This document shows positions 49,301-57,324 of a DNA stretch of 64,000 nucleotides, piece by piece (position 1 is the first letter of the stretch; every line of letters starts with the position of its first letter). The notes under the pieces were generated by a model. That model was given only the letters and a program-made list of their open reading frames with translations. It made no database searches and was not told the origin of the DNA. This DNA comes from Amborella trichopoda (taxonomy: Eukaryota; Streptophyta; Magnoliopsida; Amborellales; Amborellaceae): contig NW_006497025.1 of the NCBI RefSeq assembly GCF_000471905.2, positions 348,758 through 412,757 of the forward strand. Reading direction: 5' to 3'. The position numbers and the translations under genes were made by a program.

Positions 49301-52300
49301 AAAATACCCCTCAAAGCTTTTCAGGGGTATTTTCGTCAATTTATTTCATGTAAAATACTTGTTTGATATTTTTTGAAAATTCACTATTTTTGATGAACAC
49401 AGGCCTAAAATTTCAAGTTATTTAGATTTTTAGAAAAAAAAATTAAAATTCAAATACTACCGGACATCCGTGATCGTCAAATCGGCTCAGAATCAATCTG
49501 GGACGTTGGGTTCATATATTCAAATGAGCTAGTGGGCTAATCCCATCTTTTCCGGAATTAAAAATCATTTCTTTGTCCCTTGTAAAATTTTTAGAGATTT
49601 AAGTGTTTTATTGTGTATAATTTGAATTCATATTTGTTAATCCCAATAAAAATTGTTTAAAAAATAACATCTTTAATTTAATATATTGAAATTTGATAAT
49701 ATTGAAAATTGATATTATACAGTTAACTATATGCAGGCTCGCTCAATCTGCCAATGAGATTGCAACAGTTATGGCTCCTTTTGGCGCAATTCTTGCTATA
49801 TATGGGCACAAAGCTGAGTTTTTAGGAAATGTAGAAATGGTGAGTCAGGGCAATTTAGTGTTTGTTCTTTCCCTCTCATTCAATCTGCTACTACTTGTTT
49901 CTTTTGTTCATTAATGACACATGAATGTTGAATTCTCCCTGAGACTAATTGCAGGAATTTGTTTTCTCTAACTCACAATTGCTTCCAATATCTTCATTTT
50001 CTTCTATTGCCAAGCCTCATGCATTTGTATTCACTTACAATTGCTTCCATTCAATTCTATAAATGAAGGCATATGCGAGTCGATACCACCCATTCTATAA
50101 ATGAAATCATATGCAACTCGATCGCATGCTGCAGTTGCTGATGAAATTGTCCATTTAATTCTATAAATGAAATCATATGTGACTCGATCCCATTCTATAA
50201 ATGAAATCATATGCAACTCGATCCCATGCTGGAGTTGCTGATGAAATTGCACACTTCCTGACCTATGAAAATCTGCCTGTTAGTTCGTGTGATGTTGCAT
50301 AGCATGAATACTTTCCTCCGATGCCTTTACAATTTGATCAAGACCCAATATCTCTTTAAACATTCAATCAAATAGATAGTTCTGGTGGGGGTCGGCCTTA
50401 GTCAACTTCAGAACATGTCTTTTTGGTTGTGGACTAGAATGCCATACTATTCCACCATTTCACTAGGATAACCCTCTTAAGTATTTTTAACTCTCTCTAG
50501 CAAAGTACCACAAATACAACTCCAAATCGCGGTTTATTGTTTAGGGCTTTAAGACCACTAGGCAAGAGTTCATGGAACTTCAGGTTCTCCCATGGTGTTT
50601 GAGTATATTTTGTATCAAGACATCTGAAATTGACATTAAACAAGTTTGATCAAATACAGAGCACAAGAGTGGGCTATAATGCTGCCAAACTATCCCGACA
50701 GCATGGTATTAAAACCCAGGATGGACATCAGGATTCTGTATTATCCAATAAACTCTTAGAAGGCAGGGAAAGTGGGGGGATGGGGGATCTAGAGAACAAT
50801 AACTTGCCAAATACAGAAGCATGGGTTTAACCAATCAATCAAGCAGATGACATCAAATTCACTAGAACTTCCAGAAACCACTGAAGACATCAAAATGGTC
50901 TTATATAGGAGTCAAATCATGATGTTCCTTTTAATATGCGATATGGTACCTCTAGAAAAAAAAATAATGAGTTTCAGACGGTGTCGTGATGTTGAAATGA
51001 CACATAGATGATGGATGAGAGTGATGATTAGAACCAAAACCAAATGCACTTAGAATACAATCAAAATTTGCTAAAGTTTGATCTAGTATGTCCCTATACC
51101 CTCCAAAAATCATGTCATTCTCATATTGGATGCTTGAGGTATGGGATTCCAAAGTCAGAAGTCACTGACCGGGCTCTATTCATACAGTCGGGGGTCCAGT
51201 TATAATTGATGTCTGATGAGGATCATAGATGGACCCTAAAAAACATCATGTTTGAAATTTTATGGAGATTTGACATCATTTGATACTAGTTTTGAGAGAT
51301 GTATTGAAAATATAGGGTTGATGATTTGTTGGGATATGATCGGTAGTCCAAAAAATAGGTTACTTAATAAAATTACCCCTCAATGACCCTACTTGTTAGA
51401 GGAGTAATATATAAAGAGAATTCCAAATAAACAGTCTTCGATGAAGTTGAAACTTGGTGGGATGAGGGACAAACTCCTATAAATGTTATGTCACAAATTT
51501 CATGCGATCTTATAAATATTACGGTACAAATTTCATGCGATCTGACATCTTTTGGTTTTCAAAGGAGTTATTGAAAAAATACAGTTGACAAGTTTCAGGG
51601 ATGTGATCAGTGTGTTCTTGGGCATACAGTAGGTGAACATTTTCAGTCCCCAACACAAGACCTTCTGGACCATTTTGGTCATATCTCCCAAAAACCACAG
51701 TGAGATTAGTTGAAATTTAGATGGATTATTGCTTTCTTACCATCACTTTCTTATCTGTGCATGCGTGTGTGTGTGCGTGTGTGTATTGGGTGGGAATGGG
51801 GGGTGTAGGGTGTGTGTTATTTTCATGGATCAACATTAGGTTGAAGATCAAATCAGGTGATCAATAGGGCCACTGCTGGTTGTGGGTTGCTTGACCTCAG
51901 GCCCCTTCTTTATAATTTCTCGTGACCTACATGGTAGTTGGAGCTGAACATTTGCATATAAGCTCCTCACTCCATCCTCTAAACATCAATATAACTCAGG
52001 AAATGATTATTTGCAAGATTGAAAAGCTGATTAACTCCATTATCATTAGGAGTGTTTCATGCAACTCAAGCCAAAAGAACCTAAACACAATCTTCCACAA
52101 ATATATTGAGAGAAACGCCATGAATCCCAAAGAAAGTATAACCAAAATATGATGGGAAAGTTGTGGTATGAGGTGACTTAAGACTACTAAAATGTTCACA
52201 CTAAAACTTTATCCTTTAGTTCAAAAATCGAGGCAAACTTTGATTTTTCACCTGATACCCCAAGGCTTGGCCATTTTAGGGGTCAGAGATTGGTGGGTTG

Positions 52301-54170
52301 AAAACTTGCTCAGCCCTAACAAATAAACTTCTATCATAGACAACCCAACCACTTACTCATCCTAAAATTAGGCTAAACTAAGCTTGAAACCTAGTTAATA
52401 GGCAATCGAACTTGATTTAAGGCCCAGTTTCCTTCAACTGGATCAAACCCACTCCAAATGGAGCACACTGCCACCCTTTGCACATGAAACAAAGGGCAAA
52501 AACTAATAATTATAAAACTTGATTGGGAGATGTACTGTGTTTCTTCTACGTCCCCCTACTCCTCTAACCACTTTGGTGAAAAGCAAGGGCGACCATGGAT
52601 ATCATATATGTTAGGGGTTTAAGAGGGCTTAACATTTACAGGATCGAGAAATTCCAAACAGCTTTTGTAAATGTTGATTTTAATTCGAATTGTTGCTTTC
52701 TAGTGGTATTTTCTATAGTAATTTGCAGTCTCTTTTATGCTTTAACAAACAATCACATGTATGCACACACCATCCCACTAATTCTTTTTCTAACACTTTT
52801 TCTCTCTACAAAATAACCAATATATAGAGAAAAACAACCCCCAAAAAGTGGTACCTATATCCTCCTACACTTCTCCTAATTTTTTAAGAAACCAAACTTG
52901 ATCTTTATATCAGTGGACTAATGCCTCATCCTAATCTAAATAAGACCGCCTAAGATAAACTCCTAAAATTAGTAACTTAATTGGAATCCCAACTAAATAG
53001 GAAACCACTAAAAAATAGGAGACAAAAAAAAGTAAAACCAATCCATAAAAATCTAGGGATTCAAGCTAACTTAACAGTTATATCCTGTGAAATTTGGCAG
53101 CAATGCTATAAGAGGAGTCATAAGCCTATGGTCAAAGATTTCAAGTCATTACCTCAATTGAAATTACACACTTTCTTTTATAACACAGAACATATTTTTA
53201 TACCCAAGGAGCATTGGTTATTATCTCAAATTTCAAATGGTTCATCAGCTATCGAATGAACAACCGTGGCCAACTGTTTGTTATTTTCATTTGCAGCATA
53301 ACGGCTTTCTTCACAAACTAAGTCTTCTACTTTTCATAACTGCAACGCTTGTGCTGATGCTAGAAACACTAAAAATTGACATGTAGGTGTCTTTCAGGGG
53401 GATGTGACGATTGCGCTATGGATTCGATTATTGGGCGGAGTTGGTGCCGCACTGGGATTCTTCCTGTGTGGCTTGAAGCTTTCGCGTTGCTTGGGCTCAA
53501 AGTTGACATATCTTAGCAATACGAGAGGCTTCAGTGCACAGATATGTGCAGTTATTATAATAATCGTTATGACACAGTGCAATCTTCCTCTTTCAAGTAC
53601 CCATGCTCTTGTTGGATCCATCTTAGGAGTTGGGATAGCAGACAACTATAAGGTAAATGAATGTTGTGCTATGTTAATCACCAGATGGTGTATGTCACAG
53701 CTTGATTATAAGAAATGTATATAAAGAGATTATTTACTTTTAGTACAAAGAAGTCACAATAATTCTTGTCAGGTAGATTTCAAATTGGGTGGTTGTTAGT
53801 GTATTATGGACTAGTCTCAAAGTTCAAAAATGAATCTCTCGATCCTCATGACACACCCCAGGCCATCGAATTTGAAATCTAGTGGTTATGAGTGATTGTG
53901 ACCTTATAACAATAGTAAATAGTTTCATAATTTATAATCCCCTTAATTGCGTACTTCTTTTTTATAAGTTTTGTTTTATTTTAGTTATTTATTTATTTTT
54001 GTGTGTGTTTGTGGTCACTTGTTTCATCTTAATTGTCTTAACAGAATGTGAATTGGAAGCTATTGCTAAGATTCATAGGAGGGTGGATTGGCACTCTCTT
54101 CATTTGTTGTGGGCTTGCTTCTGCAATCTTCGCATTTACCATATATTCACCAGCTTATGTAGTTCCTTGA
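28201..54170 (+). CDS. PiT/PHO4-family phosphate transporter, complete, 11 exons, 573 aa
   Basis: Members of this family move phosphate across membranes with Na+ or H+. Exons are 28201-28350, 31868-31990, 32438-32507, 39842-39939, 40065-40280, 41321-41407, 41630-42007, 43005-43120, 49737-49839, 53398-53652 and 54045-54170. All have GT-AG borders and join in phase with no stop. The protein has hydrophobic blocks in two halves around a hydrophilic loop (about residues 252-400, Lys/Glu/Ser-rich), the layout of PiT proteins, and it ends YSPAYVVP. Both halves carry the duplicated signature: GANELPLPFSTSVGSG (43-58) and QSANEIATVMAPFGAI (416-431). In the usual family consensus these positions read GANDVANS-FxTSVGS and H(G/S)(A/S)NDVANxxGP, so the Asp is Glu in both. 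LPLSSTHALVG (510-520) is canonical, while the first-half equivalent LPVSSQLSIRS (126-136) is not. It is not the plastid PHT2;1 type as far as I can judge, since no transit peptide is present. Family is certain; ion coupling and membrane are not. Confidence 0.93.
28801..29140. mobile_element. GGGGTGGCAA-type MITE copy in PiT intron 1
   Basis: It opens with AGGGTGGCAATGGGTCTGGT and has a GGGCTAGGGCTAGGGCTGG interior. The right end is not clear. Confidence 0.45.
29255..29640 (-). mobile_element. Long-TIR MITE, family A, copy 5
   Basis: It lies in reverse orientation to copies 1-4, from AAGGGTGCTATTTGTATAGA, GCTGAGGCTCTAAATAATCA to TTGATTGTTTAGAGCCTCGG, ATCTGTATAAAC. It sits in PiT intron 1. Confidence 0.75.
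30365..30725 (+). mobile_element. L1-type LINE fragment (RNase H-like region)
   Basis: FKLKFDGSSSY is the usual opening of the RNase H-like domain found at the C-terminus of plant L1 ORF2. EDDLMNVIKWCNK downstream fits its later part. It contains an in-frame 48-bp duplication (30558-30605 and 30606-30653). Broken and partial. Confidence 0.6.
30558..30653 (+). repeat. 48-bp tandem duplication
   Basis: GGTGTGGTTGAGGATGATTT and the following 28 bases occur twice, 48 bp apart, with no visible difference. Confidence 0.95.
30750..30960. mobile_element. GGGTC-type MITE copy
   Basis: It opens with TAGGGGTGATAAGGGGTCGA and consists of GGACCCGG words. The right end is undefined near 30955. In PiT intron 1. 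Confidence 0.5.
31868..31990 (+). CDS. PiT transporter exon 2
   Basis: Encodes FSTSVGSGALSFFQASVAAC and on to TLNSFYHD. Acceptor CATACAG, donor CATGAC|GTACGT. It completes the first signature motif. Confidence 0.95.
32438..32507 (+). CDS. PiT transporter exon 3
   Basis: Encodes YMQDGQPSVGLVMWSLVAIL then ITT. Acceptor GTTGCAG, donor ACAACAA|GTATGG. Ends in phase 1. Confidence 0.9.
33019..33083 (+). repeat. 32-bp tandem duplication
   Basis: ATGCCCCTGCCATCTGTGTA and the next 12 bases occur twice. Confidence 0.95.
33428..33635 (+). repeat. 41-bp tandem repeat, five copies
   Basis: TTCTAGAGTGGAACCGCCGG and the next 21 bases recur at 33432, 33473, 33514, 33555 and 33596, exactly 41 bp apart. Confidence 0.95.
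33640..33975 (+). repeat. About 53-bp GC-rich tandem repeat, six copies
   Basis: GTGCCCCACGCACACTCACA followed by CGCACACG-type words; GCCCCAC recurs at 33665, 33717, 33771, 33824, 33871 and 33925. Long open frames on both strands here come from the repeat and are not genes. Confidence 0.9.
34195..34400 (+). repeat. Irregular tandem repeat of TTTTTGTTGTGTATATAGTG
   Basis: Units of about 60-70 bp holding AATCCCCTTGGGCATGTGTT and TTTTTGTTGTGTATATAGTG, GTTGGTATAA recur about four times. Confidence 0.8.
36415..37060 (+). repeat. Copia-like LTR candidate in PiT intron 3
   Basis: It begins TGTTGGGTATATGAGGCC and has GTGGGAGTATGGTCCTATGT, GGACCAT, shared in reverse orientation with 46900-47478. 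The right end is not defined. Non-coding fossil. Confidence 0.4.
39745..39814. repeat. TAC/GTA triplet inverted repeat before exon 4
   Basis: TACTACTACTGCTACTACTA (39746 on) is nearly the reverse complement of TAGTAGTAGTAGCAGCATTA (39789 on). A transcript could fold here about 30 bases before the exon 4 acceptor. Confidence 0.75.
39842..39939 (+). CDS. PiT transporter exon 4
   Basis: Encodes (T)IWLAVATFMELPVSSQLSI, then RSALFGTMLITKK. Acceptor TTGAACAG, donor AAAAAG|GTTTAT. Holds the altered first-half PVSS motif. Confidence 0.92.
40065..40280 (+). CDS. PiT transporter exon 5
   Basis: Encodes DKTIKFHFRAIGQVFAEWAL, membrane segments and FVYGLSTGLLCLFVLYQ. Acceptor TTTTTAAG, donor TACCAG|GTTGGA. 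Confidence 0.92.
40541..40565. repeat. (AATA)n microsatellite
   Basis: Six AATA units next to a family-B MITE. Confidence 0.9.
40600..40825 (+). mobile_element. Short MITE, family B, copy 2
   Basis: It opens with AAAGATATCATTTACTTTTA, ATACAAGGAGGTCACAATCA and closes with CGACCTCCTTGTAACAAAGA, TAAATGATC, so the ends are inverted over about 25 bp. Confidence 0.7.
41321..41407 (+). CDS. PiT transporter exon 6
   Basis: Encodes VLPDIILIKQWQAVVAVLVA, then ASIAAILSL, one membrane segment. Acceptor ATGGCAG, donor TCCTTG|GTATTC. Confidence 0.92.
41630..42007 (+). CDS. PiT transporter exon 7 (central hydrophilic loop)
   Basis: 126 codons, FAVVSPSRRKIKISNKMIKK to NFKSRIFSI, rich in Lys, Glu and Ser. 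This is the large loop between the two halves of PiT proteins. Acceptor CAATCAG, donor CTCTATA|GTAAGT. Confidence 0.93.
42008..43004 (+). other. PiT intron 7
   Basis: About 42555-42790 is a GGGCTAG/GGGTC-rich MITE-like copy opening ACTAGGGTTGGTAGTAGGGC. The rest has nothing recognised. Confidence 0.6.
43005..43120 (+). CDS. PiT transporter exon 8
   Basis: Encodes QGAEYDQNTLVRHALAEKFD and on to FSFPQVLAACIFA, the start of the second membrane half. Acceptor TATGCAG, donor TTTGC|GTAGGT. Ends in phase 2. Confidence 0.93.
43177..43598. other. Assembly gap, 422 N
   Basis: A run of N. Reading frames predicted across it are artefacts. Confidence 1.
43599..44725 (-). mobile_element. L1-type LINE 3' part (zinc-binding and RNase H regions)
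   Basis: On the minus strand about 44720-44540 reads YLWSSDRITWDIQFI-like, then EQPNLKDIWKW, the reverse-transcriptase zinc-binding region. 44120-43785 reads KLNFDGSSYVNPGSTGYSG, VVRDPSG, the RNase H-like region of plant L1 ORF2. Several frameshifts and stops are present, so it is dead. The 3' end runs into the assembly gap. Confidence 0.75.
44733..44976 (+). mobile_element. Long-TIR MITE, family A, copy 6, partial
   Basis: Only the right two thirds are present: CATCTTATAACACATTATTT, ATTTTCAAATGCTTATAGAT and the end AGGCACCTTATAGAAACTAA. Confidence 0.6.
45560..46415 (+). mobile_element. RTE-type LINE reverse transcriptase fragment 1
   Basis: The plus strand shows VLEKKRVSRFYIDMERDLYK-like residues, then STLSPYLFVLVMEELARYL and MLFVDDIVLINETYK (the F-VDD catalytic motif), in a frame interrupted several times. 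The tail near 46300-46400 (GGTGGCTCCAATAGACGACA, TGGACTGGCCATGTCCAGCG) fits the RTE C-terminus. Truncated at both ends. Confidence 0.75.
46425..46565. repeat. ATAT/TATAATAT low-complexity tract
   Basis: About 140 bp almost wholly A and T, with ATTATATAATATAATAT words, many self-complementary. Confidence 0.9.
46900..47478 (-). repeat. Copia-like 3' LTR remnant
   Basis: On the minus strand GCCAAGTGGAG is followed by TGTTGGATATGTCCCTTTAA, the usual Copia layout of a polypurine tract then LTR start. GTGGGAGTATGGTCTATATA is shared with 36415-37060. No coding region is recognised beside it. Fossil. Confidence 0.45.
47705..48860 (+). mobile_element. RTE-type LINE fragment 2, with 3' end
   Basis: It starts within the reverse transcriptase: ENQFGFITGRSTIDAIFLLK, then FIDLEKAYNRV, YIDMVKGVYKGAF. 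It ends with AAGTTGGGATAAGGCTTGGA and a GATGATGAT tail, the normal RTE 3' end. Several frameshifts and stops make it inactive. It is 5'-truncated. Confidence 0.8.
49081..49554. mobile_element. MULE-type MITE with 9-bp target duplication
   Basis: The 474-bp element opens with GGGAAAAGATGGGATTAGCC and closes with GGCTAATCCCATCTTTTCCG. Its terminal inverted repeats run about 110 bp. It is bracketed by a perfect 9-bp direct repeat, GAATTAAAA (49072-49080 and 49555-49563). Long TIRs with a 9-bp duplication are the mark of Mutator-like elements. No coding capacity. It sits in PiT intron 8, about 180 bp before exon 9. Confidence 0.9.
49737..49839 (+). CDS. PiT transporter exon 9
   Basis: Encodes LAQSANEIATVMAPFGAILA, then IYGHKAEFLGNVEM, the second signature. 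Acceptor TATGCAG|G, donor GAAATG|GTGAGT. Confidence 0.95.
50040..50255 (+). repeat. Tandem array of TTCTATAAATGAAATCATAT units
   Basis: TTCTATAAATGAA(A/G) followed by TCATATG(C/T)(A/G)ACTCGATCC recurs four times, twice followed by CATGCTGCAGTTGCTGATGA or a close variant, so two nested unit lengths are visible. Confidence 0.9.
51763..51784. repeat. (GT)n microsatellite
   Basis: About ten GT units with one GC interruption. Confidence 0.9.
53398..53652 (+). CDS. PiT transporter exon 10
   Basis: Encodes GDVTIALWIRLLGGVGAALG, then CGLKLSRCLGSKLTYLSNTR, then NLPLSSTHALVGSILGVGIA, DNYK. This includes the canonical PLSSTHALVGS motif of the second repeat. Acceptor CTTTCAG, donor TATAAG|GTAAAT. Confidence 0.96.
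53720..53935 (+). mobile_element. Short MITE, family B, copy 3
   Basis: It opens with GATTATTTACTTTTAGTACA, AAGAAGTCACAATAATTCTT and closes with GATTGTGACCTTATAACAAT, AGTAAATAGT. It fills over half of PiT intron 10. Confidence 0.65.
54045..54170 (+). CDS. PiT transporter exon 11 (last)
   Basis: Encodes NVNWKLLLRFIGGWIGTLFI to IYSPAYVVP and a TGA at 54168-54170. Acceptor CTTAACAG. It is the last membrane segment with a short tail. Confidence 0.95.
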   Translation, partial: NVNWKLLLRFIGGWIGTLFICCGLASAIFAFTIYSPAYVVP

Positions 54171-57100
54171 AAAGTAAGTGGTAGGAGAACCTGTAGCACA
54201 AGGAGTTTCACTTCTATATTCTTTGAATTTGCGATGAAAGAAAGGGGATCAATTTTACAGGTCTCGGTTTTTTTTTTTCAACGTATATTTGCAAAACTGT
54301 TGGGTGTTATGTGCCCTCTTATATTGCGAAAGTAGGAACCCCAAATATTAGATCCCATCAAGACTGTGTGTTTAACCGAATAGAAGTAAAATTAGCGAGA
54401 GTACAGACCATAATTCAAGCATGAGAAATAAAACACAAGATCGCACATACCACACAAGCACAAATATGTATGTGGCTCACCCTAAAAGGGCTACATCCAA
54501 GGGCAAGGATTACTAAACAATAATAACTACATGATTTGGTGGTAAGAAAATACCAATACCCAATACCTATTGGTTCACCGAGATCACTGATCACATTCAT
54601 CTCTCTCTCTAGAAAAGTAACATCGAGTAGATACCTTATTTGTTTCGAGCATTGTCTCTCTTGCCTCCTTTCTTCAAGAGGATCTCTCTTAGCTTCTTCT
54701 TCAAAAGGTACTTGCTCTTGGATGTAGGATTCTCAGGAACCCCTCGTATGTGGAACCGGAAATATCAAATATTGGGATCCCACCCAAGATCGTGTACACA
54801 ATTGTAAGAAACCAGGAATCTCAAATATTAAGATCCTACTCAAAATCGTGTACACAATTTGCTAAATGTAAAGTAGATGAATACAACTATAAATCGAGTG
54901 TAAGAAAAAAAGCAAACACAAAAAAGTACACCCTCACAACACTCTATTTATATGTTTAAACCCGTTGGGTTACATCCATGGCCTTAGCAAGTAAAAATCA
55001 ACTATTGCAATGAAGATTATATTTTTGGGTTATAAGATATATATATTTCTTTAAACATCGGTAAAAAAAAACCATTACCAATCTTCCATTTTAAACTCGC
55101 TCTCTCGATCGAACAACACCATCAATCAATACATTTTCTATCACCACAATATGTTATCGGAAAGATAACTCAAGAGCAATCAAGAGATTTTCGTTCTAAT
55201 CAACTCAAAACTCATGGGAATACTGCCTTTCTCTTGGATGTCATATATCTCTTTTAGAGATCCATCTCTATCTTGGAGATCCCTTCCTATAAGAGAGAGA
55301 CCCATCTCCATCTTAGAGATCCCTTCCCATAACCTCTAAAAATATGACTCTAAAAAAGATGAGTATTATGCTATTCTTGATATCTTTTTATAGATATCAT
55401 TTGAGCTTCTTTCTTGCCCCCTAAGAAACCCTTTTGCCTTTTACCTTAATACCTTTAATCTTTTAATGAAAACATAAGTACGGTAAAACTGACTATCACT
55501 TAACCTAACATTGGTTTCCTTTATTTCTTTTGTTTCCTTCTTTCTTTAAGAGGATTTATCTCCCATTACTTCCTTCACCAATAAGCAACTCACCAAGGCC
55601 CCTTACACAAGGGCCTTATATAAACTTTATTCAAATCCTAACTCAATCTCCAATAAACCCATAATATCATGATTCTCAATAACTTAGTTATAAGAAGATA
55701 TTGATTGACTAAATAACGAGGATTGCATCCCACCATTATATAAAACAATATCAATCAAGTTTCTACAAAATAAGAACATGCAAAATCATGTATCCTTGTT
55801 TTATTCAAGCCAATCTTCGTTAATAAAAAAAACTTCTATGGCGTGGTAATTTTTGGTGTCACTACCTCAAACGAAGAGGAAAGAAAGTAAACAGATTTGA
55901 TAGTGATTATTACATGCTCCGTTTATTTTGGTGGTAGCAAACCCAAAGTGTAATTTTAAAAAATATGAACTCCATAGAAGACGGCTATTTGATTTCCAAA
56001 TTCAATATTTCCTTTTCCACTTTATAATCGTCTTAGGCTTTCATTTGAAATAAAACATGCTATTCGATAATTTCTCCTTACTTCTCCCTTCTCTTCGTCT
56101 CTTATTCTTTTTTCTTGTTTGGTAATTCAATGGGGACGATAGGTCCCTTCCCGTTTTTTTAAATAGTTTAGGAGTTAGCATTTTGAAAGTGTCAGTGGGG
56201 TAGTGTCAGTGGGAATGAAAACCGTGGTGACTTGGGTGTGGGGGGGCTACCACCACAACCCCAGCCCCTTTCCCTCTTTTTTTCATTTCTTCTTAATATG
56301 ATTGTATGCCCTTTATCTTTGGTATAAAAATGTCGTAATCGTACCTATCCATCGCATGGGATATCGAATGGATGGATACGTGCCATTCTCCACAGTCCAA
56401 GGATGTTTTTTTACCCGTACAAAATCGACTTCGAGTGCGATCACTGGGGCTAAATACTAACTACTCCATTCATATCTAACAGCTAAAGATGACTGTGATT
56501 TTTTTGGTCCAAAAGAAACAACCTAACTATAAACTCTCTATTTCTATACACAACTAGTAAATATTAGTTGACTTTAAAAAGTCACCACGCATATACCCAA
56601 CTCTTGGGGTCAGTATGGATATTTTGGCAATTGATCTTGTTGGACGTCTTTAGAGAACTTAGTTGGACGTGTTTTAGAGAACTTAGATTTTTCATTGATG
56701 CTTTGTTTTGTGTTATCAAGAAGTATATGATTTGATTTTGGGTGATTTTTTCATTTGCCATTTGGGATGTCTAAGTATCTCTTAGACAATAAGAGGTGGT
56801 TTGTGAAGAAGATAAGGTGGATTGTGAACTCCCCAGAAATTTCAGATTTTTGATGGATGATATCACTAGATTGTATATCATAAAGACCCAGTATTTGACA
56901 GAACTCTCAAAGGACGCTTAATTCTAATCTTTCATGATCCAGATGACTACCATTTATAGAGGGTTTCAGTTACTCCCACAATCGGATATTTCTGTTATCT
57001 CGAAAAAGGCCCTCAAAATCTGGGAAAGTTATTCACCAACAGTTCGGGAAGTTATTTCTCTTTCTAAAAAGCCTTTCTAAATTAAATATGAAATACAATA

Positions 57101-57320
57101 TTTCTGAAAGTAGAATTTTAGTAAGAAAACAAAATAATATGTATCATTTGTGAAGCCCCACAGCCACACACATACTGACATTTTAGTTAATAGTATCACG
57201 AAAGAATAAGAAAATGAAATCTTAGCCTAGAAAGTACTCTGTGCATACCACACCACTAACCCTTCCATATCTTAACCTCAACTGAGACCCTTTCCAAACT
57301 AATCACAAACAGAGTATAAT
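54171..57320. other. Intergenic with repeat family C
   Basis: About 54280-55380 is a repeat with AAATATTGGGATCCCACCCA, AGATCGTGTACACAATT words (twice in close tandem near 54765-54860) and several CCATCTCTATCTTGGAGATC-type units near 55255-55330. A related copy lies at 60010-60370. 55.4-57.3 kb has no recognised content. Confidence 0.5.
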
Positions 57321-57324
57321 AAAA

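Larger units (their letters stand above)
43121..49736 (+). other. PiT intron 8 (about 6.6 kb, with gap)
   Basis: It holds the N gap, an L1 LINE 3' part, a family-A MITE piece, two RTE LINE copies, a Copia-like LTR and a MULE-type MITE. The join of exons 8 and 9 is in phase and reads through the second signature, so no exon need be hidden in the gap. Confidence 0.8.
49840..53397 (+). other. PiT intron 9 (3.6 kb)
   Basis: Contains a tandem array (50040-50255) and a (GT)n tract (51763-51784). The remainder carries only short chance frames; no element is recognised. Confidence 0.7.
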
